NCBI GenBank assembly: GCA_016936975.1
Contig: JAFGWU010000035.1
Span: 1 to 64,000 of the forward strand
DNA from: Bacteroidales bacterium
Lineage (GTDB): Bacteria > Bacteroidota > Bacteroidia > Bacteroidales > GCA-2748055
Direction of reading: 5' to 3'
Length of the DNA: 64,000 bases
The translations under genes were made by a program, and so were the position numbers. This document shows positions 15,285 through 25,453 of the stretch, piece after piece (position 1 is the stretch's first letter; every line of letters starts with the position of its first letter). Under the pieces are notes generated by a model. That model had not been told where the DNA came from. It saw only the letters and a program-made list of their open reading frames with translations, and did no database searches.

Positions 15285-17630
15285 ATGAAACGGATACATC
15301 TCATTCTGTTTCTGATTGCAATCCTTGCAGCTTTAGAAACAAACGCACAGAGTGCCAGGCAATTTTTCAAAGCCGGTGAGGAGTTCATGAAAACAACCAA
15401 GTATGAGGACGCGATCAACCAGTTCACCCGGGCGGTAGAGATGGATCCTGACTATTACAGGGCTTATATCTCCAGGGCTTCCGCATACGAGAAACTGAGC
15501 CGCTATGGGGAAGCGGCTGCGGACTATGAGCGGGCACTGGTCTTCCAGGATAAGAAAGAGGAGATCCATTACCGTGCCGGTTACGCTTATTATAAATCGG
15601 GAAATTACTTGTCGGCGCTTCCGAAGCTGAATGATGCCATTCAAAGAAAAGGCAAGTATTTCGAAGCTTACCAGGTACGGTCGAAGACCTATCTGAAACT
15701 CGAACGGTACGAGGAGGCCCTTGACGATTGTAAAAAAGCCCTGCGATTGAAGGAGGATGAACAGAATTACTTCAATCTGGCCCTGGTTTACGAAAAGCTG
15801 GGTATGTTGGATGAGGCCGAGATGGCCTATCGCAATTCCCTGAAGCACAATTCACATTTAACGGCTACCCATCTTGGCCTGACCAGGCTCCTTTATGGGA
15901 AAGAAAATTATTCTGCAGCGATGGCTTCCGTGAACAACCTCCTTCGGATTGATCCGAAAAACAGGGACGGTGTGATTTTGCAGGCACAGATCTACGCAAA
16001 ACAGATGAACTATCCCAGGGCCATTGAGATCCTTTCGATCGCCTCCATCGAGCACCGGGAAGACAAAGATATTTTCATGTTGCGGGGGGATTACTACATG
16101 GCTCTTAACCAGGCACAGTTTGCGATTCATGAATATACCAGGGCCATAGAGATTGATCCCGACTCAGCCGACCTTTACTACAAGCGGGCAAACGCTTATG
16201 AGGCACTGCGTGACTTTAAAAAATCCATGGCCGATTATGAAATCCTTCTCAAAATGTCGGAGTATGACGGGAATGCACAGAGACTGCATGCCCGGGCTGA
16301 AGAGCGCCTGTTCGAACTGAACCGCGAAACCGACAAACCGTTGGTCAGGCTGACGGATCCGGCCTCCAATGCAGATAACACTATCCAAATCGCCCGGGGG
16401 ACGGAAAGAATTGCCGTGACGGGATTGATAAACGACCAGAGTCCCATAAAGTCATTAAAGGTGAACGATTTTACGGTACCGGTCAACGACACCGGGGAGG
16501 GATTTGAATTCAAAGCCATGATCGATCTGAAGGTTGCGGATAATATCATTGTTGAGGTGGCCGATGTGTATGATAATGCGGAAACCACGGTTTTCAGCAT
16601 CAGGAGAACCGAAATTGATCCTCCCCTGGTCAGTATCATCGCGCCCTATGCATCCGAAAACAATATCCTCTACCTCGATTCCAATGAATCCGTTATTTAC
16701 GTTGAGGGAAAGATTGGGGATGAAAGCCGGATAAGGTCCATTTATATCGACAGTGTGGCGGCAAGTTACATACCCAGCGACCTCAATCCCTCCTTTTCTG
16801 CAACGGTCCGGATAGAAAACAGGAGCAGATTTGTTGTGGTTGCCGAAGATATTTTTGGCAATGCCTCTCAAACCGAGTTTACGCTGAACCGCGAAGCGGC
16901 CTCATTCAGCGATAATCCCATGGGTAAGACCTGGGCCATCTTCATTGAGAATTCCAATTATGAATCATTTGCCAGCCTTGAAGGACCGACCAAGGATGTT
17001 ACCCTCATGAAGTCGGCGCTGGCCCGTTACCAGATTCACAATTTCATTCATAAAAAGGACATGACGAAGCAGGATCTGGAGAAATTTTTTGCCATCGAGC
17101 TCCGTGACCTCATCAGGAGCAACCGTGTTAATTCCCTGCTGGTCTGGTTTGCCGGGCACGGTAAGTACATCAATGATACCGGCTACTGGATTCCTGTTGA
17201 TGCCAGCCGGGATGATGAGTTTACCTATTTCAGCGTGAATGCACTGAAGGCCTCCATGCAGTCTTATCCCAATTTTGTGATCCACACCCTGGTGATTACC
17301 GATGCCTGTGAATCCGGTCCATCCTTTTACCAGGCTATGCGGGATGAGCTGAAAATCAGAAGCTGTAATGACTGGGAAGCTACCCGGTTCAAGTCGTCGC
17401 AGGTTTTCTCCAGTGCGGGTTATGAACTTGCCGTGGATGACAGTCAGTTTACCCGCACTTTTGCAAACACCCTGGCCAGTAATCCGGATGCCTGTCTGCC
17501 GATCGAAAAAATTGTGATGAAGGTAACCTCGGCAGTGGTAAACAATAACCAGCAGGAGCCGCAGTTCGGGAAGATATCCGGACTGGAGGATGAGAATGGC
17601 ACTTTCTTCTTCATCCCGAAAGATTATTAA
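15285..17630 (+). CDS. Exported TPR protein with Ig-like region and caspase (C14) domain
   Basis: 781 residues from the ATG at 15285. Signal peptide (MKRIHLILFLIAILAALETN), then about eight tetratricopeptide repeats to residue about 340 (for example YEDAINQFTRAVEMDPDYYR), then two beta-sandwich-like modules (about 350-520) and a C-terminal caspase-like peptidase domain. The catalytic dyad is intact: His625 in WFAGHGKY and Cys675 in DACESG. This places it in the bacterial metacaspase/orthocaspase (C14) superfamily, here secreted rather than cytoplasmic. It is followed 1 base later by a propeller/SpoIIE sensor, so the two probably act together. Substrate unknown; cleavage normally follows Arg/Lys in metacaspases. 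Confidence 0.88.
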   Translation: MKRIHLILFLIAILAALETNAQSARQFFKAGEEFMKTTKYEDAINQFTRAVEMDPDYYRAYISRASAYEKLSRYGEAAADYERALVFQDKKEEIHYRAGYAYYKSGNYLSALPKLNDAIQRKGKYFEAYQVRSKTYLKLERYEEALDDCKKALRLKEDEQNYFNLALVYEKLGMLDEAEMAYRNSLKHNSHLTATHLGLTRLLYGKENYSAAMASVNNLLRIDPKNRDGVILQAQIYAKQMNYPRAIEILSIASIEHREDKDIFMLRGDYYMALNQAQFAIHEYTRAIEIDPDSADLYYKRANAYEALRDFKKSMADYEILLKMSEYDGNAQRLHARAEERLFELNRETDKPLVRLTDPASNADNTIQIARGTERIAVTGLINDQSPIKSLKVNDFTVPVNDTGEGFEFKAMIDLKVADNIIVEVADVYDNAETTVFSIRRTEIDPPLVSIIAPYASENNILYLDSNESVIYVEGKIGDESRIRSIYIDSVAASYIPSDLNPSFSATVRIENRSRFVVVAEDIFGNASQTEFTLNREAASFSDNPMGKTWAIFIENSNYESFASLEGPTKDVTLMKSALARYQIHNFIHKKDMTKQDLEKFFAIELRDLIRSNRVNSLLVWFAGHGKYINDTGYWIPVDASRDDEFTYFSVNALKASMQSYPNFVIHTLVITDACESGPSFYQAMRDELKIRSCNDWEATRFKSSQVFSSAGYELAVDDSQFTRTFANTLASNPDACLPIEKIVMKVTSAVVNNNQQEPQFGKISGLEDENGTFFFIPKDY

Positions 17631-17631
17631 G

Positions 17632-20600
17632 ATGGGAATGGTTCTGAGGGTTGACCGGTTTCGCAGGGTTCCTGTCCGCGGAGGGCTCATCCTTTTGCTG
17701 GTTCTTGCCGGTTCAGCAGGGTATACCCAGCACTATTTTTTCGACCGGTTCTCGGTTTCCGAGGGCCTTGCACAGTCTACCGTCTATTGTATCCTGCAGG
17801 ATGAAAACGACATTGTATGGATGGGTACGCAGGCGGGCGTCACCCGTTATGACGGCAGTACCTTCCTGAATTTTTCAGCTGACGACGGCCTTGCTGAAAA
17901 CGGGGTGCGCGGCATGTGTGAGGATGCCTCCGGTCACCTGTGGTTCGGTCATGATGGCGGAGGAGTCACGCGTTACAACGGCATCAGCTTTACCGTCATT
18001 CCGGGAACAGCACCTTACCTTACCTCGGATATCACATCGATCATCATGGATTCCCTGCAGCGTATCTGGATAACCTCCATTGCCAGCGGGGCGCTGATGA
18101 TTGAAAATCCCGGGGCTCCGGCCGATGAACTGATTGTCCGGCACTATTCCGGAAATGAATTGTCCGACAGGGTGTTCTCGGGTTATGTGGACCCCGGGGG
18201 GAAGCTCTATTTTGTTGCCGACCCCAACGAAAAAATTTATGATCCTGACAGTCTACGGTTCAGGAATCTAACCCTGAACGGGGTTCCGCGATACTACATG
18301 ACCACCTGCATGCTGGTTGACCGCAAAGGCCATACCTGGATCGGAAAGCACAACGGGGGGATCTACCATTACATTCCCGGTAAGGATACCACCATCATGA
18401 TTGATCTGATCAAATCGGGACTCTCCTCAAACTGGGTCAGCACCCTCTATGAAGACTGTTCAGGGAACATCTGGGCCGGGACCTGGGGCGGCGGGGCAGC
18501 CCGCCTGGACTCTTCGGGAAACATTACAACCTTTGACGATACCAACGGACTGCCGGGAACGAAGATCTGGCGCATCTTCCAGGACCGTGAAGGGAACATC
18601 CTTCTGGGCACGAACGAGCATGGTCTCTGTGTATTCAAGGGGGATCATTTCATGTCGTATGGTGAAGCGGAGGGTCTTTTAAACATGCAGGTATGGTCGA
18701 TTCTTGAAAGCCGGAAGGGAGACTACTGGATCGGGACGAATGAGGGAATTTATATCCTGGAGCATGGCCGGGCCGGGTTCTCAAACTACAGCAGGCTCAG
18801 GGGCGAGCGGATCCGGTTTCTGCGGGAGGACCGGAAGGGCCGGGTCTGGATTGGTACGGAAAGGCAGGGTGTGTTTACCGTGGAACCTGACGGGCGGTTC
18901 GAATATAATCCTGTGATCAACAGGTATATTATTAATGGCATGGTCACAGCCATGGATATCGACGGGGAGAACAATTTATGGATAGGGACGCTGGACGGAC
19001 TGATTTATTATGAAATAGAGAACCGTGCGGTAAGCAGGCTGACGCAGACCCAGGGACTGGCCGGAAATGAGATCTCCTCGGTTTTTGCCGATTCAGGGAA
19101 CAGGATATGGGTCGGATCGGACCGGAAAGGGGTTACTGTGATAACCGGATCCGAATTCAGAAGGGTGGAGCTGGATTTTGATTTCTCCCCGACCTGTTTT
19201 GAAGAGGATCGGCAACAGAAGATCTGGGTCGGAACGGAAGGACGGGGCGTGCTGTTAATTGATCCTGAAAAGGGAGCGCTCATAAATACCTTATCGGTCA
19301 GGGATGGATTGCTGGCAAACCTCATCAACACGATTGACTGCGACGATCACAATCATCTTTATGTCGGGACCAACAAGGGACTCAATAAATATGTGCCGTC
19401 GGAAAACAGGATCTACTCCTACACCCGCAGAAGCGGCTTCCGGGGGATTGAAACCAAACCCAATGCCTCCCTTGTGGATAGCAGGGGGAATATATGGTTT
19501 GGAACCGTATCGGGCATAACCATCTATTTTCCGGAGCGGGATAACCGGAAGACAGGGGAGCCCGTTACCCATATAACCGGGTTGAGTGTCAATTATGAAC
19601 CGTTCCCTCTCGGGGAAGGGAATAACCTGACCTATAAACAGAACTCGCTGATTTTCGATTACCGGTGCATCACCTTTAATCCCGGGGAAGTGGTTTACCA
19701 GATAAAAATGGAAGGGGTTGATCCGGACTGGCGGCCGCCCGATTATCAGACCAGTGTGAACTACCCCGCCCTGAGGCCTGGGAAATACACCTTCATGGTA
19801 AAGGCAAGAAACAGTGAAGGGATATGGAATTCGGAGCCGGTTGCCTATAGCTTTGTTATTAATCCGCCCTTCTACCTGAGATACTGGTTCATCATCTCCT
19901 GCATCCTGGTGCTAGGACTGCTGGTATTCACCTATGTTAAGCTGAGAGAGCGTGCCCTGGTAAGGGAGAACAGGATCCTGGAGGAAAAGGTCAGGGACAG
20001 GACCGCCGTGGTGGTGGCCCAGAAGGAGGAGCTGTCCCAGAAGAACAAGGATATCACCGACAGCATCCGCTATGCCAAGAGGATACAGCTGGCCATACTT
20101 CCTCCCGAACTGCCCTTTGAGGAGACGTTTATTCTTTTTAAGCCCAAGGATATCGTCAGCGGTGATTTTTACTGGCTGACCGAGTTTGAGGGGAAGGAGT
20201 TCATATCAGCCGTCGATTGCACCGGGCATGGCGTGCCCGGTGCCTTCATGTCGATTATCGGGCACAACTCACTGAATAAGATTGTACGCGAATACGGTAT
20301 TGTTGAACCGGGGCAGATCCTGACCCGGTTGCACAGGGAGGTTATTGCCACCCTGCATCAAAGAACGGATGCCGGTGATGTGTACGACGGGATGGACCTG
20401 GCACTCGTATGTTATGACCCGAAAACCAGGGTACTGGATTATGCCGGGGCGTTCAATCCGCTCTACCTCATCAGAAGCGGATCGTTAAAGGAGATAGTGG
20501 CTGAAAAGGTCTCCATTGGAAGATCTTCCGTGGACACCCAGATATCCTTCACCAATCATTCCATTCCCATTCAGCAGGGGGACGTCATATATATCTTCTC

Positions 20601-20796
20601 GGATGGTTATGCCGACCAGTTCGGGGGGGAGAAGATGAAAAAATTCAAGTATGGGAATATGAAGGAGCTATTTCTCAGGATCCATCATAAAGAGATGGAT
20701 GAGCAAAAAGCGATTTTGAACAGTACCATTGAAGCGTGGCGGGGCGATATTGCCCAGGTGGATGATATGCTCGTGATCGGGCGGCGGTTCAATTGA
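17632..20796 (+). CDS. Two-component-type beta-propeller sensor with SpoIIE/PP2C phosphatase output
   Basis: 1054 residues from the ATG at 17632, one base after the previous stop; the frame is open to 17590 inside that gene. N-terminal signal/anchor (about 15-30), then about twelve to fourteen Reg_prop blades (NDIVWMGTQAGVTRYDG, GHLWFGHDGGGVTRYNG, GNIWAGTWGGGAARLDS) and a Y_Y_Y domain ending at about residue 745. One transmembrane helix (about 757-777) and a coiled coil lead to a cytoplasmic SpoIIE-type PP2C domain (GDFYWLTEFEG, DCTGHGVPGAFMS, YIFSDGYADQFGG). Propellers of this type sense extracellular ligands in hybrid two-component systems; here the output is a serine phosphatase, implying a partner-switch (anti-sigma antagonist) pathway. 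Confidence 0.9.
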   Translation: MGMVLRVDRFRRVPVRGGLILLLVLAGSAGYTQHYFFDRFSVSEGLAQSTVYCILQDENDIVWMGTQAGVTRYDGSTFLNFSADDGLAENGVRGMCEDASGHLWFGHDGGGVTRYNGISFTVIPGTAPYLTSDITSIIMDSLQRIWITSIASGALMIENPGAPADELIVRHYSGNELSDRVFSGYVDPGGKLYFVADPNEKIYDPDSLRFRNLTLNGVPRYYMTTCMLVDRKGHTWIGKHNGGIYHYIPGKDTTIMIDLIKSGLSSNWVSTLYEDCSGNIWAGTWGGGAARLDSSGNITTFDDTNGLPGTKIWRIFQDREGNILLGTNEHGLCVFKGDHFMSYGEAEGLLNMQVWSILESRKGDYWIGTNEGIYILEHGRAGFSNYSRLRGERIRFLREDRKGRVWIGTERQGVFTVEPDGRFEYNPVINRYIINGMVTAMDIDGENNLWIGTLDGLIYYEIENRAVSRLTQTQGLAGNEISSVFADSGNRIWVGSDRKGVTVITGSEFRRVELDFDFSPTCFEEDRQQKIWVGTEGRGVLLIDPEKGALINTLSVRDGLLANLINTIDCDDHNHLYVGTNKGLNKYVPSENRIYSYTRRSGFRGIETKPNASLVDSRGNIWFGTVSGITIYFPERDNRKTGEPVTHITGLSVNYEPFPLGEGNNLTYKQNSLIFDYRCITFNPGEVVYQIKMEGVDPDWRPPDYQTSVNYPALRPGKYTFMVKARNSEGIWNSEPVAYSFVINPPFYLRYWFIISCILVLGLLVFTYVKLRERALVRENRILEEKVRDRTAVVVAQKEELSQKNKDITDSIRYAKRIQLAILPPELPFEETFILFKPKDIVSGDFYWLTEFEGKEFISAVDCTGHGVPGAFMSIIGHNSLNKIVREYGIVEPGQILTRLHREVIATLHQRTDAGDVYDGMDLALVCYDPKTRVLDYAGAFNPLYLIRSGSLKEIVAEKVSIGRSSVDTQISFTNHSIPIQQGDVIYIFSDGYADQFGGEKMKKFKYGNMKELFLRIHHKEMDEQKAILNSTIEAWRGDIAQVDDMLVIGRRFN

Positions 20797-20800
20797 TAAA

Positions 20801-20825
20801 GGGCGCCCGGAGGGCCGGGCTGCCC
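20801..20825 (+). terminator. GC-rich hairpin between convergent genes
   Basis: GCCCGG (20805-20810) pairs with CCGGGC (20815-20820) around AGGG, with GGGC/GCCC flanks. It lies 5 bases after the SpoIIE gene and 20 before the trxA end. No T-run. Confidence 0.4.
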
Positions 20826-20843
20826 GGTTCTAATCTCTATAAT

Positions 20844-21161
20844 CTACAGAAGCGGTTCCAGTTTATTGACGATGACACTTTTGGGGACCGCCCCTATTTG
20901 TTTGTCAACCACCGCTCCGTTCTTAAAGAACAGGATGGTTGGAATATTTCTGATGCCGTAACGGCTGGTTACTCCCGGGTTGGAATCGACATCCAGTTTT
21001 GCCACCACCACCTTGCCGTCATAATCGCGGCCAACTTCTTCAACTATTGGACCGACCATACGGCACGGACCACACCATTCCGCCCAGAAATCCACGATAA
21101 CCGGTTTGTCCGAATTCAGGACCATATCATTGAAATTGCTGTCAGTTGCTTCTAATGCCAT
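20844..21161 (-). CDS. trxA: Thioredoxin
   Basis: 105 residues, the normal length for a cytoplasmic thioredoxin with no signal peptide. The active site WCGPC is in WAEWCGPCRM, the cis-proline loop reads IRNIPTILFF and the fold is complete. It reduces disulphides in cytoplasmic proteins such as ribonucleotide reductase. Gene follows dnaE on the same strand with a 53-base gap that holds its own candidate -7 element (21195-21202). Confidence 0.95.
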   Translation of the reverse strand: MALEATDSNFNDMVLNSDKPVIVDFWAEWCGPCRMVGPIVEEVGRDYDGKVVVAKLDVDSNPGVTSRYGIRNIPTILFFKNGAVVDKQIGAVPKSVIVNKLEPLL

Positions 21162-21194
21162 ATTGAATGTTTTGTTTATGGTTTATGATTGCGG

Positions 21195-21202
21195 CAAAAA
21201 TA
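21195..21202 (-). promoter_or_regulatory. Possible -7 element of trxA
   Basis: Read leftward TATTTTTG, an exact match to TAnnTTTG, 33 bases before the trxA start. The region is A-rich, so a chance match is possible. Confidence 0.35.
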
Positions 21203-21214
21203 AAAAAATTTTGG

Positions 21215-24200
21215 TTACGATAGCTTGAATTCAAAATCCGTTGCACTCTGCAGGTACTCGAGGAACGGCTCCTCCATGAGCACATGCCTGTTCCGTGAAA
21301 ACAACCTGACCTGTATGTTTGTTTCGGGATCCCGGATAAAAAATTTCAGGGTTTTTCCTTTCCCGCTGACGGTATGTTCTTCCAGGCTTTGTATGAGCGA
21401 TTCGTTCAGCCGGTCGACATCAACATACAGGTCCACCGACCGGACCAGCTTATCAAGCACATCGGCAAGAAGATGCACCACCTTTATCTTCAGCGAGTAT
21501 ATGACCTTGTTGGGTTCCTCCCTGGGCCGCCATTCGTTCACGGAAGCCCTGATCATTACAGCCACGCCGGGACTGAAATATTGTTTGAAATTAACGTAAT
21601 CGTCATTTCTCAGCCGCAGGGTGTAGGTGTCGGTGTAATCTTCCATAACCGCAAGCAGGTAGGGTTTGTTTCTCCAGGGATCGACGGTATCCCTTATGGT
21701 TTTGACCATACCGCAGAACACGAGATCTTTCCCGTTCAGGGATTCAAGGTCTGCCAGGTCCGCCAGTGTATGGGTGCAGAAGGACTCGACCTCCAGGCGG
21801 AACCGGTCGAGGGGATGTGCTGTTAAATAGATCCCGATAAGCTCCTTCTCCATGTTTATTTTGTCGAGAATGTGCCATTCGTCCACTTCAGGCGGGACCG
21901 GTTTCTGAACGGTGATCATACTGGATTCCCCGAACAGGTTTTGCTGGGGGGTGTTCTTTTCGAATTGGATCCTGGTTCCGTATTTTATCAATTGTTCAAT
22001 GAAGGAGGGTTCGTTCTCCACCACATCCACATACTGATTGCGGAAGATGCCGCTGAAGCAGTCAAAAGCACCGGAAAGGGCCAGACCTTCAAAGTTTTTC
22101 CGGTTCACGGCATGCAGGTCGTTCCGTTCCACGAAGTCGTAAATATCCCTGAAGGGGCCTCTTTTTTTACGTTCATTTATGATGGTTTCCACGGCGGATG
22201 AGCCAACCCCTTTTATGGCCTCCAGCCCGAACCGGATATTTCCTTTGTCGTCCACTTTGAACTTGACATTGCTTTCGTTGACATCGGGTCCGAGCACGGA
22301 GATATTCATCCTGCGGCATTCATCCATAAATACGCCGATCTTTTTTATATCCGTGAAGTTCCTGCTCAGAACGGCTGCCATGAACTCGGCAGGATAATTT
22401 GCCTTCAGGTAGGCTGTCTGGTAGGAGACATAAGCGTAGCAGGTGGAATGCGATTTGTTGAACGCGTACTCAGCGAATGTTTCCCAGTCGTTCCAGATTT
22501 TTTCAACGACCTTCGTGTGGAATCCGTTCTGTTTGCATCCTTCAAGGAACTTTACCTTCAGTTCGTCCATCATCTTCTTGATCTTCCTGCCCATGGCTTT
22601 CCTCAGCGAGTCGGCTTCACCCCTTGAGAAGCCGGCCAGTTTTCTGCTCAGCAGCATCACCTGCTCCTGGTAGACGGTAATGCCGTAGGTATCCTTCAGG
22701 ATCTCCTCCATTTCCCCCAGGTCGTACTTTATCGCCTCTTTACCGTGCTTTCTTTTGATGTAGCTTGGGATGTACTTCATGGGGCCCGGGCGGTAGAGGG
22801 CGTTCATGGCAATCAGGTCCTCGAAGCGGTTGGGCTTCAGGTCACGGAGGTATTTCTTCATTCCCGAAGATTCGAACTGGAACAGTCCGGTTGTATCTCC
22901 GCGGGAATAGAGTTCAAATGTTTTCTGGTCGTCCAGGGGAAGGTGGTCGATATCGATATTGATCCCCCTCGATTCCCTGACATTTTTCAATGCATCCTTG
23001 ATAATGGAGAGGGTTTTCAATCCCAGGAAGTCCATTTTCAGCATCCCCACGTCCCCCACATGGTGGCCATCGTATTGTGTAACGAGAAATTCCGAATCTT
23101 TTGAGGTACATACGGGGATGTAATCGGTCAGTTCGTTTTTACTGATAATGATGCCGCATGCGTGCAGACCGGTCTGACGGATAGAGCCCTCCAGGGTCTC
23201 TGCAACCCGCAGGGTGTTTGATATCAACGGATTTGGTGAATTTCGCTGGGATCGCAGTTCATTCACCTCCTGGTAAGCCTGTTTGAGGGTCACACCCGGC
23301 CGCTCGGGGACCAGCTTTGCCAGCTTATCCGCTTCGGGGAGCGACAGCTTCTGAATTCTGGCCACATCTCTTATGGCCATCTTGGCGGCCATCGTCCCGA
23401 AGGTGATGATGTGGGCGACATGGTTATGACCGTATTTGTTGACGACCCATTTCAGCACCTCATCCCTGCCGTCCTCATCGAAGTCGATATCGATGTCGGG
23501 CATGGATATCCGGTCGGGATTGAGAAACCTTTCAAACAGCAGGTCATATTTTATCGGATCGATATCCGTGATGCCGAGACAGTATGCGATGGCTGAACCG
23601 GCGGCTGAGCCCCTGCCCGGGCCGACGGAAACACCCATCTCTTTTGCCGCATTGATGAAATCCTGTACGATGAGGAAATATCCCGGGAAACCCATCCTCC
23701 GGATCGTATTCAATTCGAAATCCAGGCGCTCCTGCAAATCGGCATTGATTTCCCTGTAACGTTTCCGGGCGCCCTCGAAAGAGATATGACGGAGATATTC
23801 ATCCTCATCCCTGAATCCCTCAGGAAGCGGGAAGTAGGGCATGACCGGTTTCGAATTCAGTTCATACACCTCCACTTTGTCCGCGATCTCCAGGGTATTG
23901 CTGAGCAGGTTCGGCTGATCCGCGAAAACCTCCCGCATTTCAGCCTGAGTCTTGAACCACTCCTGCCGGGTGTAGCGCATGCGGGTCGGATCATCCAGGT
24001 CCTTCCCGGTGTTCAGGCAGATCAGGTGGTCGTGTGCTTCGGCATCTTCCTGGTTGATGAAATGGACGTCATTGGTAGCAATACACTTGATATTGTGTTT
24101 TTTTCCGAGCTCAAGCAAAACCCTGTTCACATACACCTGGTCATCGAATACCTTCCGGTTTATGTCAGGGTCGGGCGATTCATGCCGCATGATCTCCAGG

Positions 24201-25453
24201 TAGAAGTCCTCTCCGAACAGCTCCCTGTACCAGAGGACTATTTTTTCCGCTTCATCCACGGTTGAATTCATGATAGCCTGCGGAATCTCGCCGCCGAGAC
24301 ATGCGGAAGTAAGGATAATCCCCTCGTGGTATTTTTTGAGCAGGTCCCGGTCTATCCGCGGTTTATAATAAAAGCCCTCGGTCCATCCAAGGGAGATCAT
24401 CTTGATCAGGTTCAGGTATCCTGTTTTATTTTTGGCCAGCAGGATCACGTGGTAATTCCCGTCGAGGTTCTTATCCTCCTTGTCGGACCGTGAGCGGTAG
24501 GCAATATAAGCCTCGCAACCCAGGATGGGTTTGATTCCGCGTTTCATGGCTTCGGAATGAAACTCCTTTACGCCGAACATATTGCCGTGATCGGTTATGG
24601 CCACGGCCCCCATGCCGTCATCAATGGCTTTCTTCAGGAGTTCGGGGATGCTTGCGGCGCCGTCGAGAATAGAATACTGTGTATGGACGTGCAGGTGGCA
24701 GAACGGAACCTCCTCCCCCGGGCCTGTCGGGGTACTCTCTGCAGGGGGGGCGGACTCTGTGAGGGTTTCCTTATTCAGTGCGGCCGTACCGCTTTTCAGA
24801 GCGATTTTTTCTATCCGGCCGGGATTTTTTGAGATGAAACGGAGATAACTCTGTTCCCCGATTCCCAGTGTCTCATAGGGAATGATTTTCAGCCTCAGCA
24901 ACTCAAAAAAGCAACGTGCCGTGGCGTTGACGTCTCCTGCGGCATTATGCGCCTCCTCAAATTTTTCTTCGAACAATCGTTCGTACAATTCCATCAGCCT
25001 GGGCGGCTTGAAACGGCCTCCCCGTCCGCCGGGGATCTGCATATAATCGGTGGACGACCACATGGTGCAGATGGTCTTCAGGCCCATGAAGGGAGTATCG
25101 ACCTTGTTGCGCAGATATTCTGCGGCCACGATATTCCTGTCGAAGCTGATATTATGGCCGATGATGAACTGAGCCCTTTCCAGGGCCCTGTTGAACCGTT
25201 CAAGGGCCTCTGCAACGGGAATTCCCTTTTTTTGCGCCATTTCTGTGGAGATCCCATGCACTTTCTCCGCAGAATAAGGGATCTCGTAACCTTCCGGCCT
25301 GATGATCAGGTTTTGCTCCTCCAACAGCGTACCCTCGCCATCATGCAGCTGCCATGCAATCTGCACCACCCTGGGCCAGTTCTCCAGCTCCTCGGGCGGG
25401 GCGTTTTCCCTTTTTGGCAAACCGGTGGTTTCGGTATCAAAAATTAAATACAT
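21215..25453 (-). CDS. dnaE: DNA polymerase III alpha subunit with fused N-terminal DEDDh exonuclease
   Basis: 1412 residues; replicative polymerase. The first about 195 residues are a DnaQ-like 3'-5' exonuclease (FDTETTGLP, HNISFDRNIVA and HNAAGDVNAT supply the DEDDh residues). After a linker, the DnaE body begins at about 253 with a PHP domain with its metal ligands apparently intact (HLHVHTQYSILDG, AITDHGNMFG). The polymerase catalytic acids are in PDIDIDFDEDGRDEVLKW. The helix-hairpin-helix, beta-clamp-binding and OB regions follow. Usual DnaE length is about 1160-1230, the excess being the exonuclease. This looks like PolC in content but the order (Exo then PHP then Pol) is that of DnaE. 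trxA follows. Confidence 0.93.
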   Translation of the reverse strand: MYLIFDTETTGLPKRENAPPEELENWPRVVQIAWQLHDGEGTLLEEQNLIIRPEGYEIPYSAEKVHGISTEMAQKKGIPVAEALERFNRALERAQFIIGHNISFDRNIVAAEYLRNKVDTPFMGLKTICTMWSSTDYMQIPGGRGGRFKPPRLMELYERLFEEKFEEAHNAAGDVNATARCFFELLRLKIIPYETLGIGEQSYLRFISKNPGRIEKIALKSGTAALNKETLTESAPPAESTPTGPGEEVPFCHLHVHTQYSILDGAASIPELLKKAIDDGMGAVAITDHGNMFGVKEFHSEAMKRGIKPILGCEAYIAYRSRSDKEDKNLDGNYHVILLAKNKTGYLNLIKMISLGWTEGFYYKPRIDRDLLKKYHEGIILTSACLGGEIPQAIMNSTVDEAEKIVLWYRELFGEDFYLEIMRHESPDPDINRKVFDDQVYVNRVLLELGKKHNIKCIATNDVHFINQEDAEAHDHLICLNTGKDLDDPTRMRYTRQEWFKTQAEMREVFADQPNLLSNTLEIADKVEVYELNSKPVMPYFPLPEGFRDEDEYLRHISFEGARKRYREINADLQERLDFELNTIRRMGFPGYFLIVQDFINAAKEMGVSVGPGRGSAAGSAIAYCLGITDIDPIKYDLLFERFLNPDRISMPDIDIDFDEDGRDEVLKWVVNKYGHNHVAHIITFGTMAAKMAIRDVARIQKLSLPEADKLAKLVPERPGVTLKQAYQEVNELRSQRNSPNPLISNTLRVAETLEGSIRQTGLHACGIIISKNELTDYIPVCTSKDSEFLVTQYDGHHVGDVGMLKMDFLGLKTLSIIKDALKNVRESRGINIDIDHLPLDDQKTFELYSRGDTTGLFQFESSGMKKYLRDLKPNRFEDLIAMNALYRPGPMKYIPSYIKRKHGKEAIKYDLGEMEEILKDTYGITVYQEQVMLLSRKLAGFSRGEADSLRKAMGRKIKKMMDELKVKFLEGCKQNGFHTKVVEKIWNDWETFAEYAFNKSHSTCYAYVSYQTAYLKANYPAEFMAAVLSRNFTDIKKIGVFMDECRRMNISVLGPDVNESNVKFKVDDKGNIRFGLEAIKGVGSSAVETIINERKKRGPFRDIYDFVERNDLHAVNRKNFEGLALSGAFDCFSGIFRNQYVDVVENEPSFIEQLIKYGTRIQFEKNTPQQNLFGESSMITVQKPVPPEVDEWHILDKINMEKELIGIYLTAHPLDRFRLEVESFCTHTLADLADLESLNGKDLVFCGMVKTIRDTVDPWRNKPYLLAVMEDYTDTYTLRLRNDDYVNFKQYFSPGVAVMIRASVNEWRPREEPNKVIYSLKIKVVHLLADVLDKLVRSVDLYVDVDRLNESLIQSLEEHTVSGKGKTLKFFIRDPETNIQVRLFSRNRHVLMEEPFLEYLQSATDFEFKLS

